A stretch of DNA of 64,000 nucleotides from Haemonchus contortus (lineage: Eukaryota > Nematoda > Chromadorea > Rhabditida > Trichostrongylidae). Shown one piece after another: positions 31,147 to 43,800 of this stretch. Below the pieces are notes generated by a model. The model did no database searches and had not been told where the DNA came from. It saw nothing but the letters and a program-made list of their open reading frames with translations. A program made the translations under genes and the position numbers. The stretch covers positions 11,558,940-11,622,939 of the forward strand of contig LS997563.1 in the NCBI GenBank assembly GCA_000469685.2. Reading direction: 5' to 3'. Numbering within the stretch: the first letter of the stretch is position 1; every line of letters starts with the position of its first letter.

Positions 31147-33892
31147 TTACCTTCGAATCGGTGAAATTCTTTTTGGAATTCTCACATACTCATTTCCCTG
31201 AATGAAAAGAACTTTGAGAGAAAATTTTGGAGAAAATGCCTTAAAATTATCAAACATTTGTTGCTGTTACTTGAATAAACGTTTATATCACCCATGGTGA
31301 CCCTTCGAAAATGCCAGTTTTCAACTAATTGGTACATATATTTTATATTTTTGAAAAAAACGACGATTAACTCACGCCAACATATTTCCTGACCATTTCG
31401 TGACATTTAAAAACTGCACTCTGAAAGATACATTGTTTACCAAAAGCGATCGATTCCATGGAATTTCGACTGACTCTATGAAATAATCTTGACCTACCTT
31501 CAGATCTACCACTTGTTTATTACATGTTTGAATTGACTGTTCTTTCTTCCGAATTTCCTCCTGAATTTTAAACTTGTTATGCAGCAACTCAATTTAGATA
31601 ATATGTGACTTTTTTCTTTTTTACAAATTAGAAAAATGAACTACGAGAAATAAACAAAATCGGAAAGATTGTTGATCGAAAAATTCGTTTCACTTACATT
31701 CAAAGTAGCATTGGCGATCTTGAGAGCACTCACTTCTCCTGTAAACAACCATCAATAAATACCGAAAGCACAGTAGCAATAATTTCCTTCGTTTTTCCTC
31801 CATAGGTTGATTTACTTTCTAATTTTGTTTTTAAATTGTGCAACACTTTGCCTCTGATTTGCTTTACAGAGCTAGGGGTCTGGTAGTAATTTGAGCGTAA
31901 GTTGATCATGCTAGTGAAGTACTTAGTAGGGAGGGAAGTGGGGAACGGAATAGGCAACTTATCGACTGGGCGATACATCCATCGAGCGAGTCACTTCTGA
32001 ATGGGCAAAAAGAGTGGAGTCAGCTTGCGCACTTTCATTAATCATTAATTCTTTCAAGAATAATTGAGCTGTAAGCAACAAAACCCTACCCCAAAGGCAT
32101 AATCCAATTCATAACCGTTATTCCATTGGGATTATGGTAATCATAGGTGCTAGCAATAATGTTCAATCGATCTTTTGCACACTTTTTGCCACCCTTTATT
32201 TATTTGGACTGGATCTATTTTTACTTTTGATACAAAAATTTCAAGCATGAATAAAGCACCGAATTTACCTTGAAGTCGGTTGAGTAGTACGGCTCCAGAC
32301 AAATCCGGGTGGGGAATCTGGTCGCGTTTACCGCTACGGCACTCATCAAGTTCCAACTGCAATGGACGAAAAATCAGTTGTAAGACTGCAATCCCTCCGC
32401 AATAAGGCGAAACTATGGTGCAGCCTTATTGGGCACTGGCTTCAGACTGGTATAAATTGTCCCTAGGGAAAAACAAAACGCTTTGGGCAGTTTCAATGCA
32501 AAAATTTGCTCACCGTGATAGATGTCAGGTTCTCCTCGCATAGATGCCACAAATGTTCAAAGACTAAACAAAATGAGTTAAATCACAAAACCAAAGTTCA
32601 CACATTCTATAGTACATAATAGGATTTGTTGAGTAAACTCCCCGTTAGGGCCTAAGAGGAAGAAATATTATTCGAGAAAAAGGAAAACTGATCGAAAGCA
32701 TTATCAATGAGATGGCGAAAATTGCCGTACCTTTACGCTTTCCTTGTGAAGATACCCGTTTTGAATTGAAAATCTTTTCCATTTTCATTTTATGATCATA
32801 GATAACTGTAAATAAAAAGAATGTAAAGAAGATGGAACAAAAAAAGAAGTTCCAGCTTGTGTGAGCTGCCCCATTTTTAAAAGGAAAACTTTCATAATGG
32901 AAGGAAAAAAATTTACCTCGCAATTTTGCAACCAAACTTTCGGCATAGTTTTGACACAAAGACAAATCATTCCCTAAAAAGTGCACTAAAATCAACTAAC
33001 GAGAAATCTCTTGCCTGAGAGATTCAATTGAATTAAAAAGGTAATTAGCAGATTCCTTGCAAAGTCAAAATCCTGTACTAAAGCACAGCACTTCCGATAT
33101 CACCAAGAGAGAGTGCAAATCTTTGGGCTTCAGAAGGCGTTTCGAAATAGATTTCATGACTTCTTTGAGCTATTTGAGTATACTCAAGTCATATGGTCCT
33201 GTTGACCGTGTGAGGCGATTCCCTGATGGATCCCGGTTTATGGTAAAACCAAAGTCTTCAACTCGTCCCAAAATTGTCAATAAATCAAACCACTGCCGGT
33301 TGTTCCAGTCAGTCTCATTTTTCAGAATCTTTTGAAGGACGACCACTACTTACCACATCGACCCCGACCCCATTTTCACTTGCTACTTCCATTATTGTCC
33401 TTGGCTGTTAGAAAAACATCACCGCGCACTGAACTCAAAGTTTTATCGATCTTATGGTATTTCCTCCCAAATCAGCCGATCAACCACATTTGGGGATTCC
33501 TAGAGAGCAGTGAATCACCCATGAGAGCGCCTAAGCAGTGAACTCACCAAACCAGCAATCTAATATGTTTTTTAGGGTCCCAATGCTAACCTATGAAAAC
33601 CGAGAAGCATGCCCATCTGATAGGGAAGAACATATAAAGGGATATGTTGCTTTACTAATTATCAAAGTCTGACTGTACCTATGGGCACTTAGTGGGTGCC
33701 ATATAAAAGGCATTACGGAGAGAAAATAAAAAAAATGAAAAGGCTGACTGGAAGTTTACCTGCTTTTTCTATAATCAAAAAGAGATCATTATTATGTCGC
33801 CATTGAGAATAGAGAATATATACAAGTAGTACGGCAATAATAAATCGATACTTGAGACCAGCACTCACTACCGCCCCATGAAAGAATGGCAT
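31147..33892 (-). CDS. Unrecognised 313-residue protein with N-terminal membrane anchor
   Basis: Eleven exons join in phase: 33892-33760, 33345-33184, 32973-32917, 32805-32731, 32563-32514, 32356-32269, 31965-31816, 31738-31698, 31587-31498, 31420-31376 and 31197-31147 (TAA), 942 coding bases in total. An acceptor TTTTTGTAG 33 nt before the ATG could take a spliced leader. Residues about 15-29 (KYRFIIAVLLVYILY) form one hydrophobic helix, fitting a signal anchor. A soluble region follows with NNRQWFDLLTILGRVEDFGF and CRSGKRDQIPHPDLSG, and the last ~90 residues are Lys/Glu-rich and probably helical, ending RIPKRISPIRR. Cysteines are few. The acceptors of exon 2 (AAGTAG) and exon 9 (AATTGAG) are weak. 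I do not recognise the family. The gene ends 108 bp from the fkh-6 stop, tail to tail, so their 3' UTRs probably overlap. Confidence 0.65.
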
Positions 33893-36488
33893 CTGATGGT
33901 CTGAGGTACGTCGACGTCTGACGTCCTACAAAAAGCAAAGACAAATTAGTCCATTGGCCTTACAAACGTCACGTATTCGATACCGATTCAACGAATTTAG
34001 CGACTATACAACTATTAAAAGTACACAGTTCATGAACATTACACTAACAAATGAACCTTACTTGGAGAGCTCTTATCCAATCAGTTCAGTGTACTTTGGT
34101 AAGATACAATGAAGGTTGATAAGAAGATGGAATGTTTTGTTCTTCAAAGTAAACAAACAAAATACTTCTGTATACAAAAACAAACAAAGCGAATACTTGA
34201 CCAGCGATAAAATGATTTTCTCATTGAAACTACAAGGGCAGATTACATTGATCTGATAGAAATTGTAGTTCTAACGCTCTGTACGGCAGAACCAAGCTGG
34301 TATGAATTGAGCTAAAAGTGGTAACCAAAACAAAAGTGCAGTGTGTGAAATTCCTACCGTAATCCTGGCAGTAAATATTTACAGAAATTTTCATTGTGTT
34401 ATAAAATTAGAGGGCGACTATTCGCTACTTTTACTACTTTCAGTAGTGCCTAGAAATAACCGTGGGATTCTGAACCCGGACTGAACTTCTACTCTTTTTT
34501 GATCTTTGGTTCATAAATTGGTCCGGAGTAAGAGGAGTTCGTGGAAAAATGAAAGCATACTGCCCTGAAAGGTGGAAATCACTTTTAGAACTTTATCCAT
34601 CCACCCACAAACTTTAAAACCTAGGTATTGTGCGAGACTCAATCACAATCATGGCCCCCTTTTTTAACCCCAACGCCAAGTTTTTTTACGCCGTGTTCAC
34701 GAACTTATAATGGCATTTCTGACTCTCGGATCAATCTAGTGTTTAACAAACTAACCCAAGCATCAGCGCTACCTGCCAGATTTGGAATGAAATCCATTTC
34801 GATACTAGACAACCTGTAAACAACCATGGTACTGGGTTAACCCTCATCGATAAGACTATGCGGAAACCCCTCATTGTAAGGATTTTATCACTTGGCTATA
34901 ATCAGTACCAAATACTAAGGTAGCGCTCTCGACAATAGTGTCTTTTTTGGCAGTTCTCCAGTTGTAATAACTTCTTATAAATCTCAAATGGGTTCCTCTA
35001 TCGTGACCTGCGCATATCTAGGTCATAGAGAGCAAAATCAGTCACTATCTATATGATTAGAGGGTATGTGCGAAAAGATGGACCACCTCCGTGTGAGCTT
35101 CTTCTCGCTTTGTTTTTCCAACTTTGCCAAATAACGAAATGAATGCTAGCAGAATAGCGGTTTCTGCAATGTTGTAAGGCGAAATTCAAACGGAGCTTAC
35201 TTCAACTTGTAAAGAATTGACATAGCATTCAGAGGAGAAGGCTCTTGAGGGTCACCTAAGAGACAGGGAACTAAACTATAGGTAGCACTGTAGCACTGTG
35301 TGTTATTGTACATTTTGTTACCCTATTATGAAGGAACTTGGAGGCAAAAACTATTCATTTTCAGTTTCTTAGCTGAGAAAAATATAGTCTGGATAAGGAC
35401 ATTTCACCGGATTAGACTTGACACCTTCTCAATTTTGATTTGGGGGGACGACCTTCCCTGGAGGAACCAAGAAGCTCTGTGGAAATACTAGATTGATCTG
35501 TAAGCCACTATATGAAGTCCTCTGAAGTTGAATACCCTACCCTTTTGCCCTGAACGGTCTGAGAAGTTCGTCCGGTGTAGTTTCTTGCTGCAGTCTTGAC
35601 CAGGATTCGATCTTACGTTCATTCCAGATAGTTTTACTACATAGAACCAGAAACCAAAATTTCCTTGAAATAAAATTGGATTCACTTCCCATGTGTGCAA
35701 ACGCTTTGACGGAATTGTATGGGTATCTATTTAACATTGTTTTTTATAGTGTCCCCTTGTCATGTGTTAGATAGTTTATCTTTTTTTAGGGCCAAACTGT
35801 CACTGAAAGTATGTGGATTCGAACGTGACTACTTCGAAATGGATCTTTGAGGTTCAGAGTTCAAGGTTTGCTATCTTTTCATACTTTCCACCATCGATTT
35901 ATTTCCTTTCCTTTTGTTTTTCTTTGGCTTCATTTTTGCATCATACATTGTTAAAAAACTATGCGCTGTGAAATCCCTTTAGTATTGGTTTCTAAGACAG
36001 TTGGGCCAGATTCTGAAAACATTTCGTGAAGATTGAAGCTGTGGAAAAGAATTTTTCCAAAACGACAGTTAAAAACTCAGTTTTTTTAATGAACAATTAT
36101 GCTTTACTTGATCATTCAATCATATAAATATGCGCTTTGGAAGGATATGCTGACGGAATTCACTTTTGTATACCGTACACCCATCATGCGAACCATCAAC
36201 TTTCCTCATTTGATTTTTGAAAAAAATTGTAAAGTTGAACTCTGTGGTCACGCCAATGGAAAGGAATTGTAGAACAGTTTTTCGGTGCTACAGGTAAAAA
36301 GGTTTCCAATCGGTCCGTTCTAATGGAAAGCGATTTATTTTTCAAACAGATGCCGTTCCGGTAGATGCTACCCGAGAAAATAAAGCTTCTGCCTGTTCAA
36401 CGCTATTAATTTGCTGTCCGTAAATATGGACTGAATAGGCGAGAACTGAAAATCGGGTCGTTTTTGAGTAGTAGTCGCCTATTGTCAG

Positions 36489-36881
36489 CAAGCATCAGGG
36501 TAGAGGGTCTGTGAGTGAACAGCTTGCTGAGAAGAAGCAGCATGTTCATCGTCGATCACGTCGACGACATCTAGGTGGTCCAACGACGGGTTCGGGGACA
36601 CACCGGCGGAGCGCAACGCTCGTGTGGGTAAGGGAGCGTCGCGTGTGCGACGAACGAAACGCCATGTGAACCGAAGAGGAGCGGGACGTCCCACGGCCAC
36701 GAGAACAACAACGACACCCACGGAAGGCCGCGAGACGGCAGACATTCGCCGCTCAGTAGCGCCGCGCCGACGAAAGCCATCGTCATCACGACGTACAAAC
36801 ACGCCAATTCAACACTACGCGTCATCGAGGAGTTTCCCTCGACTGTCGAAGGATCCCAAGGAGATCCCCTACGGAAGCAGG
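36489..36881 (+). other. GC-rich coding-like block upstream of ntl-2
   Basis: This stands out in an AT-rich neighbourhood. One plus frame is open with many Arg/Ser/Thr residues and ends at a good donor (AGCAG|GTGAAA, 36882). A TTGTCAG acceptor lies at 36488 and another donor GTAAGG at about 36625. An overlapping minus frame is open as well. It cannot be spliced in frame into the first ntl-2 coding exon, because that exon carries a stop (37854-37856) before its ATG. It may be a 5' UTR exon of ntl-2, an exon of another gene, or a CpG-rich promoter. Nothing is recognised between 34.0 and 36.4 kb. Confidence 0.3.
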
Positions 36882-37874
36882 TGAAAAACCCCAGGTGGAT
36901 TTGTGACTATTCACTTCCGCCTAGAGCCATGGATCGATTATCGTGCGCTACACTCCCACAAACAGCCCCAGTCGCACATCACGTGACGTCGTCGTCGTTT
37001 CATGTGCTTTCTGAATCGACAGACTTGAATAAATTCCCTCCAAGTGCCCGTCATCGACTTCCTCAGCCGTGAAATCCCGGCTTATCGATTTGCCTATCTG
37101 GTCCTTACCATTTCCCACTTGTGATATTTCCGATTTTGTCCACAGTTAAACTTCATTTTTGTTCATGGTGACGTTGCTTTTGATTGTCTTCTGAATATCT
37201 CTTCCCTTATTTTTAATATTCTGAGAGAAAATAACCGACTTCGGTTTTCATGCAGGTTATAAATTATTCCATGACTTCAGCGGTACTCACTGGCTAATGC
37301 TCTTGTGGTCCCTCTAGCAACTGGTTACACACTTTGATGTTTTTGTGTCATATCTTTGAGCATATTCATTCACCCCATTGATTTTTTTGTACCGAAGTTG
37401 TCCTCTCCTCAGTTTGATTAATTCTGAAGTAAAACAAATCGATGGAGTGAGTGAATATTAATCAAAATTGGCGAATTGCTTGTATAAGCTGTCGACTCGG
37501 GTGGACTTTGAACTTGCTAAAAATGATTTTTAGCTGAAAACAAGCGTGGGTGTGGTTAATTACACGTTAGGCTCAGGTGACTTAAATGTCAAGTTTTTTT
37601 GCGATTTCCATGAATCAAAGCCGTTAATTTGAGAGGAGTTTGGTACGTCCTGGCATATTTGTTCATTAGAAGACGTAAGGGGTAATTTTGCTCTTTTTTG
37701 TCAGAGTTCATTTTCCTCCCATCATTCTGTGTGAGTTTGTCGAGTAGTAATTTCGATGGCCGATATAATAATCGTGAAGTGAACCGCATTTTCGTCAACT
37801 TTACTACCGAATGTTAAACTGTGTGTATGTCAAAATTTCAGTTGATGAACAGCTGACCTACGACATCATCTCGT

Positions 37875-40800
37875 ATGAGTTCTGTAGGAGGCGGAGTAGC
37901 GACAGATAGAAGATCAGCCTCACAGATCAATTTCGCACTACCACCTGCCTCACAGTCACATTCAACCATTATCAACGAAACGGAGTTCCCATCATTGGGG
38001 GCGAGAAGTGAGCAACATTTAATTCATATCAATATAAATTTATTGTTGATTGGATTTGTTCGTTGAACCCGATCGATATCTTATCGTTTTTTTCCAAATT
38101 ATCGTCAAGAAAAAACTAAAACGCACGTTCATTTTGCAAACACAGAAAAGATAGATTCAGCCTGATTGGGACCCCTCCATTCAAAGTAGAACCTGTCCCT
38201 GTCTTTCCCTCTACACTATCGAAATCAATATAAGTACTGAACTGACTCAGACCTTCATCAGACCCTGAGTGCTGAAACACCGAAGCTACACCGAAAATCG
38301 CATTCAATTTGTTAAACATTGTAGTGAATTCTTATTGTTTACTCAAGTAAATAGTAGAGTATCTGTTCTGATAAACAGTAATCAGTTCTCAATGCTAAAA
38401 AATGAGTTTGCTAGACATTCCTAAGTGCTCAATTTTTTCGGTGGAGATCTGTGGGGCTATTAATTATGTCCAATCAGTCAACAATCTATCGCCTGTTCCA
38501 AAACTTTCGAAACTTTGTCAGAACTCAGATTTTTCTGTTCAGTTTCTGATACAGTGACAAAGCTAGAGAACCAATAGTTTTTGGTAACTTCTGTAACAGG
38601 CACCATTAGACGTTTTCCTTCTTTGATGGCCATGCTATCTATACTTTACGGCTGAAAACTGGGGCACAAAAAGCTCTTGTAAAAAATGGCTGATATCTAT
38701 TGCAAATCACTTGATGCTTCGGAATAATAATTCATTGTGCTCAGACAACTGTAAATCATTTATATAAATTATTTTGGATTGCTTTTGAAAAGTTAGAGAG
38801 ATGGAGGTTATTTCGAGGCAAATTACTTTCATGTAAATTGCCGTCTAAATGACTTGACTTCTCCGGATTTCAATAATATATACTCTCCCTAGTCCGCAAC
38901 TATCTAAAAACCTGAGTAATTGGGTAAAACAGAATTTGAAATCATCTGTTTTTTCTAATTTCTATTGTCTCATTTAGGCACCCCGTCCGGAGGCGGATTT
39001 TCTCCGCTGCCGACGACGAGTGGCAGCACCTTCTCGGCTAATCAATCTCCACTACCATACAAGGACCAAATAAATCATCGAGCGAATTATGGTAAGGAAA
39101 AGAAGTCTCATAGTACTCCCGTAGTGAACATTGCCTGATATGCTCAAGATCAAAACCAGCAATGAGTTTGTGGACGTTCTGATTATGTTTACAATAACCA
39201 AAATCTTTTATGATTATTGCTCTTAAAACGCACTAACGGTGTAAATCATGAATTTTAGTTGTTACAATAAAAGCAATCTATTGGTTTCGTTTTCTGAATG
39301 TTTTAAACAAGTAAAAACTTACAGGCTTCGAAAGTTTTTTCTTGGAAATTTCGCCCCTTTTCATAGATGTACATCGGTAATCTTTGAACGAAACCTTCTC
39401 ACTTCTATTAATTGGCTAAACCCGGACCTCGAAATCATTGTATTAGTTCGAGCGATGTAGAATAGAAGGTCTTTATAGTACGCTCCCATCCACATTTACA
39501 TGGTGAACTTCCCAACACGGGAAGAAAATGACCATGTTAAAGACTGCTACTGCTTCATGCTTTTTTAGCGATTTTAGAATTACTGGTAGCCTTCTGTAGA
39601 CTTTACTTTACTTACTTCTTTTTCATTAACGCTCAATTAAAGAACGTCCTTGTACGGCTGAAACAACACAGGCTGTCCCTTGTGAATATCGAGAGTAGTA
39701 AAATTAAAATTTAGATCGGTTTTAGCCGTCTTGATGCCACTTGAACTAGATAATAACCAATTTGTTATTAATCATTGGAATAAAAAATGTACTGTTGCCG
39801 CTTTTCAATTATTGATCAGTAGGTCTGAGAAACCGGTAGATCAGCGCACCCCGAAGGCGCCAATTCTCGACTTTGCGCTTTTAGGCAATCTGGACACTTC
39901 ACTCCTCCGTGTTTGTCCGTCTTTGTTTATTTTTTGCCTTTAGCGTTATGGACCCTGAGAAAGCGGAGTGTGACTGGTAGGAAGGGGTTAGGTTCTACGC
40001 GAGAACTTTCTTTGAGCGAATTTTCAATCGGAGTTTTTTCTGTCCGAATTTAAACCGATATCTTAGTTTGAATGGAATTCAGTCTCATGAAACGACAGAA
40101 TCAATAATAATTATTTTTCACTCGTGTAAATCAATAATATCAGCAAAGCAGTTGTATGTTTTGTACTTATTGGGAGCTTCCCAAGTCACTGAACGGGAAA
40201 AAACCACTTTGACAAGCCATCGGTACGCTGAGGGGTTTTCTTTTCATGATACAATGCTAGACCACCATTGTTTGGGGATCTCATGTCTAGGTAGAAAACA
40301 CTGCTTTTCTCCCCTGCTAGAGTTCGGAGTAATTCCAACTTTAATTTTTTGTCTCGATATCTCGATCTAATGTCAAAAAAAAGCTCGCTCATTTCTGGAC
40401 CCTTAGTTGCTGGCATATTACAGGAGCGCTTTCCTTTGTGACAATTTTATAAGGAGTGTTTTCAACGTGGCAGAAATCTCCTATCATTTTGACTAAGAGG
40501 GTGAAACGTTTGTTGAATGACGACGTCAGCACGCTCACAGATGTTTATTGACAAAATTAAATTTCATTTTTCCCCCGTCACCTATTTGACAGCGTCACAA
40601 TCAATGCCGCCCACGAATAGAGTCCTGTAGTGATATGAGGTATCCCATTCTTATTATAGCGAACTCTTGAAACTCTTTCAAACTCGAATTTGATTCTTGT
40701 GACGGTATCTGCGAGTTTCAAGTTAACAATTTCTTATTTAATTCGTAATCATGTGATATATCCCTTATGTCTCCATTCAGCCAATATTTGCGACTACGCA

Positions 40801-43800
40801 AAAAACAGCTAAACGTCTTACCGTTTGAAAAAACTTGGCCGTCGAAAAAGAAATGGAGTAGCGGAGAATTGCTTTTTATTCCATCTGTCGGGCTGATTGA
40901 GTCATTGAATAGGACTACTCAACGTGCATAGAAAAAGGGCAGTAGTTCTTGCGTTATATCTCCTTGCTCATGGTTAATCGAACTGATCAAACTGGTAATT
41001 TCAAAGCCATTTTTTCAAGAAGCAGTTAGACGTCACTCTTAATAATACTAATGAATAATGCTTTTGTTATCTGATTGTGAAGAGAGTTCTGAACTAAATT
41101 GCTGATGTTTTTGTGTTAATAACGAATCTGCGTGCTGAATCATCCCGGCGATTCATCCACAAGCAATAATACTTGCTTAAGAATGTGTGGGTTGGTAATT
41201 TCACTTAACCATTTTCTGGTTTTCAGTTTTAATATGCTGATACACGGTAAGACGTCATTCTTTCGACTACAGGTGGACTCTCAGACTTCGACTTGATGTT
41301 TTGATTAACTTGTGTTATGTTGCCGCAATACGCGATGAGAAAAGTTGAGGAAAAGCGGGGTGGCGGTAGTGTGAGAGATAAAGTGCACGATGCCCGGAAA
41401 GCACAAGTACGGGTTCGGTTCTCGTCTGAAGCCGAAAGTTTGTTCACAGCTTGCCGATCTTTCGAGAAATCTGGTGTTTATTCGCAAATTTCTCTCCAAA
41501 TCGACCAAAACACCATATTCGACCACCCCATAATTAGCCACAACCAGCAACGGTTGTTTTTCGGTAACTGCAGTTATAAAAGCATCGGGAATTCATTATG
41601 TCGTCAGCAAGGAATGAGCAGAAAGCTACTCCGGTATTGATTTTCGAAAAAGTTGCGATTGATTCACAACCTGTTGCAATTATCTTCATCTCGCGCACCT
41701 TATGACCTTATATTTGCTTAATGAACTTCGTTGACAATTTCATTCAATTTGTGAGCTGAATGGCTGTTTCGCTACCTTCGAATAGTTGCATTTCTAAATT
41801 GGATAGAGCAATGTACTATTTTTGTTCCATGATCTCTGGAAAACGGTTTTCACAATACATACCGAAAAGGCAGTTGGAAGGTTCAGGCTCCGACGTAATG
41901 CTTATCCGTTCTATAATCGATTTTACCTAAGAGTACACACCAATTACCTCAGAGAGCAGCTAATCGACCAATAATCGTTTTTCAAATTCCTTTTTCTCGA
42001 TTTGGATTTGAACTATGATCAAACAAATCAAGTTTCCCGATGCACATCTCTTTAGGAATAGTGCCTTGATTTCCTTTTCTGTTGCAATGTAACATTTTAT
42101 ATAAACCTTCATCACTCATACGTGCATTTCGAAGTTTTTTTTGTGATTCTGTATTGGAGGAATAAGAACGATAGTGATTCATCGATATCATTACAGCTGT
42201 TTCCGTGGTTTCACGGCATGGTACCAATTAATAGTAATGTTTGTTCAGTAAATGAATGATGTTGGTAAATTTCAGCGACATTGATGCGAGGCGTTGACGC
42301 CTCTTTGAATAATCCCGAGTTCCAAATCCAAAACGAAGATTTTCCGGCGTTACCAGGTGCTTCACCAAGCGACCATCCCGCCCAAGCGCCTACGTCTCTC
42401 GTGAGCACTTTTGCCATTTCACTTGTTTCATATTCGCTTAGCTATTGTGTGAGTGCGTCAGCGATAAGGCAATGATTTACTGTCAGACAGCGTTCATTCA
42501 TTGTTCCTATTCTTTTGAACTTGTTAATAATACAGCAATCATCATAAGTTATAACAGCTTCTAGCTCGTATTGGCTGCATACCGATTGTTCCTTTGGCTG
42601 CACTCTCAATACACGTGTAAATGATCTTTCCCTTTCTCTAAGTATGAATTATAAAAAGAGCGAATTGTTGATCGTTGTTTGAATCAATTTCCCGTCAGTT
42701 CAGATGACGGCTGCAAACGATATGCCAGTGTCGTCAACGACTGCAGCCAGTGATCCATTCGGTGTTCGTCCAGCTGGTGAACCAGCGAGGGGTATCATTA
42801 CGCATCCCGATGGTGGGTATTCAGTGATTATTATCTTTGTCAAATTTTCGTGGTCTCTAATATTCCTCCGTTGTTAGTGTAGCAAATGAAACGTTAAGTG
42901 CGTTAAGTGCCTACACGATCGTGCGCAGCGTTTTTTTTTTTCTCTTTTGAAGTCGTGAGGTTGCCTCGATTGCGAAACAAACTACCAAATTAGGTGAACC
43001 TTGAATAATGTATAATTCTATTTCATACCTTCCATCTCCTGTTCGGCGTTAATGCTATTCTACGAACTGATGCTTTCGATAAGGAATCAGTAATGAGAGA
43101 CTAGTAAGGACCAGTTGGGAGGGTTATTTTTCATTCATCACTTTTCATCGTTTTCCCTTCGCTGTCAGAACTACTGCCAGCGTCATTTTTCTGAGCTGTT
43201 CGGTACTCTTTTAGTGATTGCCTCGCTCCTACACGTTTACTCGTACAGGAACTCTCGTTTCTAGTAAATGCTATTTCACTAAGACCTACTAATTGGAAGG
43301 TTCTTAAGACGTAGTGCAGTTTTTCTATTATTTTCAGGGAAATGAAATTATAAGGCTCTATACGAGCAAAGTCAAAGTTTTTCTAGCTAATCCCTAGGCT
43401 TTTGCCGAATCGCTCCGATTTCTTCAAATTAGCGCTCTCATTTCCTCTGAAAAAGCCTCAAATATGAGGCATAAAACTAAAATCAATTTTCCCAGCACCT
43501 TACCGTAGGATTCGCAATGATACTATCCTTTTTATTGTGTAGATTTCTGTGTTTTGTTTTCGTGAGCATTTACTGCAAGTGACCTAGATACGTATCAGTC
43601 ATATCGACTCCGAACATGTCGGTATATGCACTTTAACACTAACATTCAGCGTTATAAAAATGTCACAGCGAGCCTGTTTGTGTAGCCTATTTCCACTATT
43701 CAGTCACATTCCGAACATTATTGGAGGCTAATTTATTTCTATGAATACGCAGCCTGATCTTTATTAAGTACTTCCCACTGTTAGTTGCCCTCACGTGTTG

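Noticed and set aside
41229..41640. A 107-residue frame and overlapping opposite frames in ntl-2 intron 2
   Set aside because: No splice signals fitting ntl-2, no recognised motif, and frames open on both strands; no support beyond chance.
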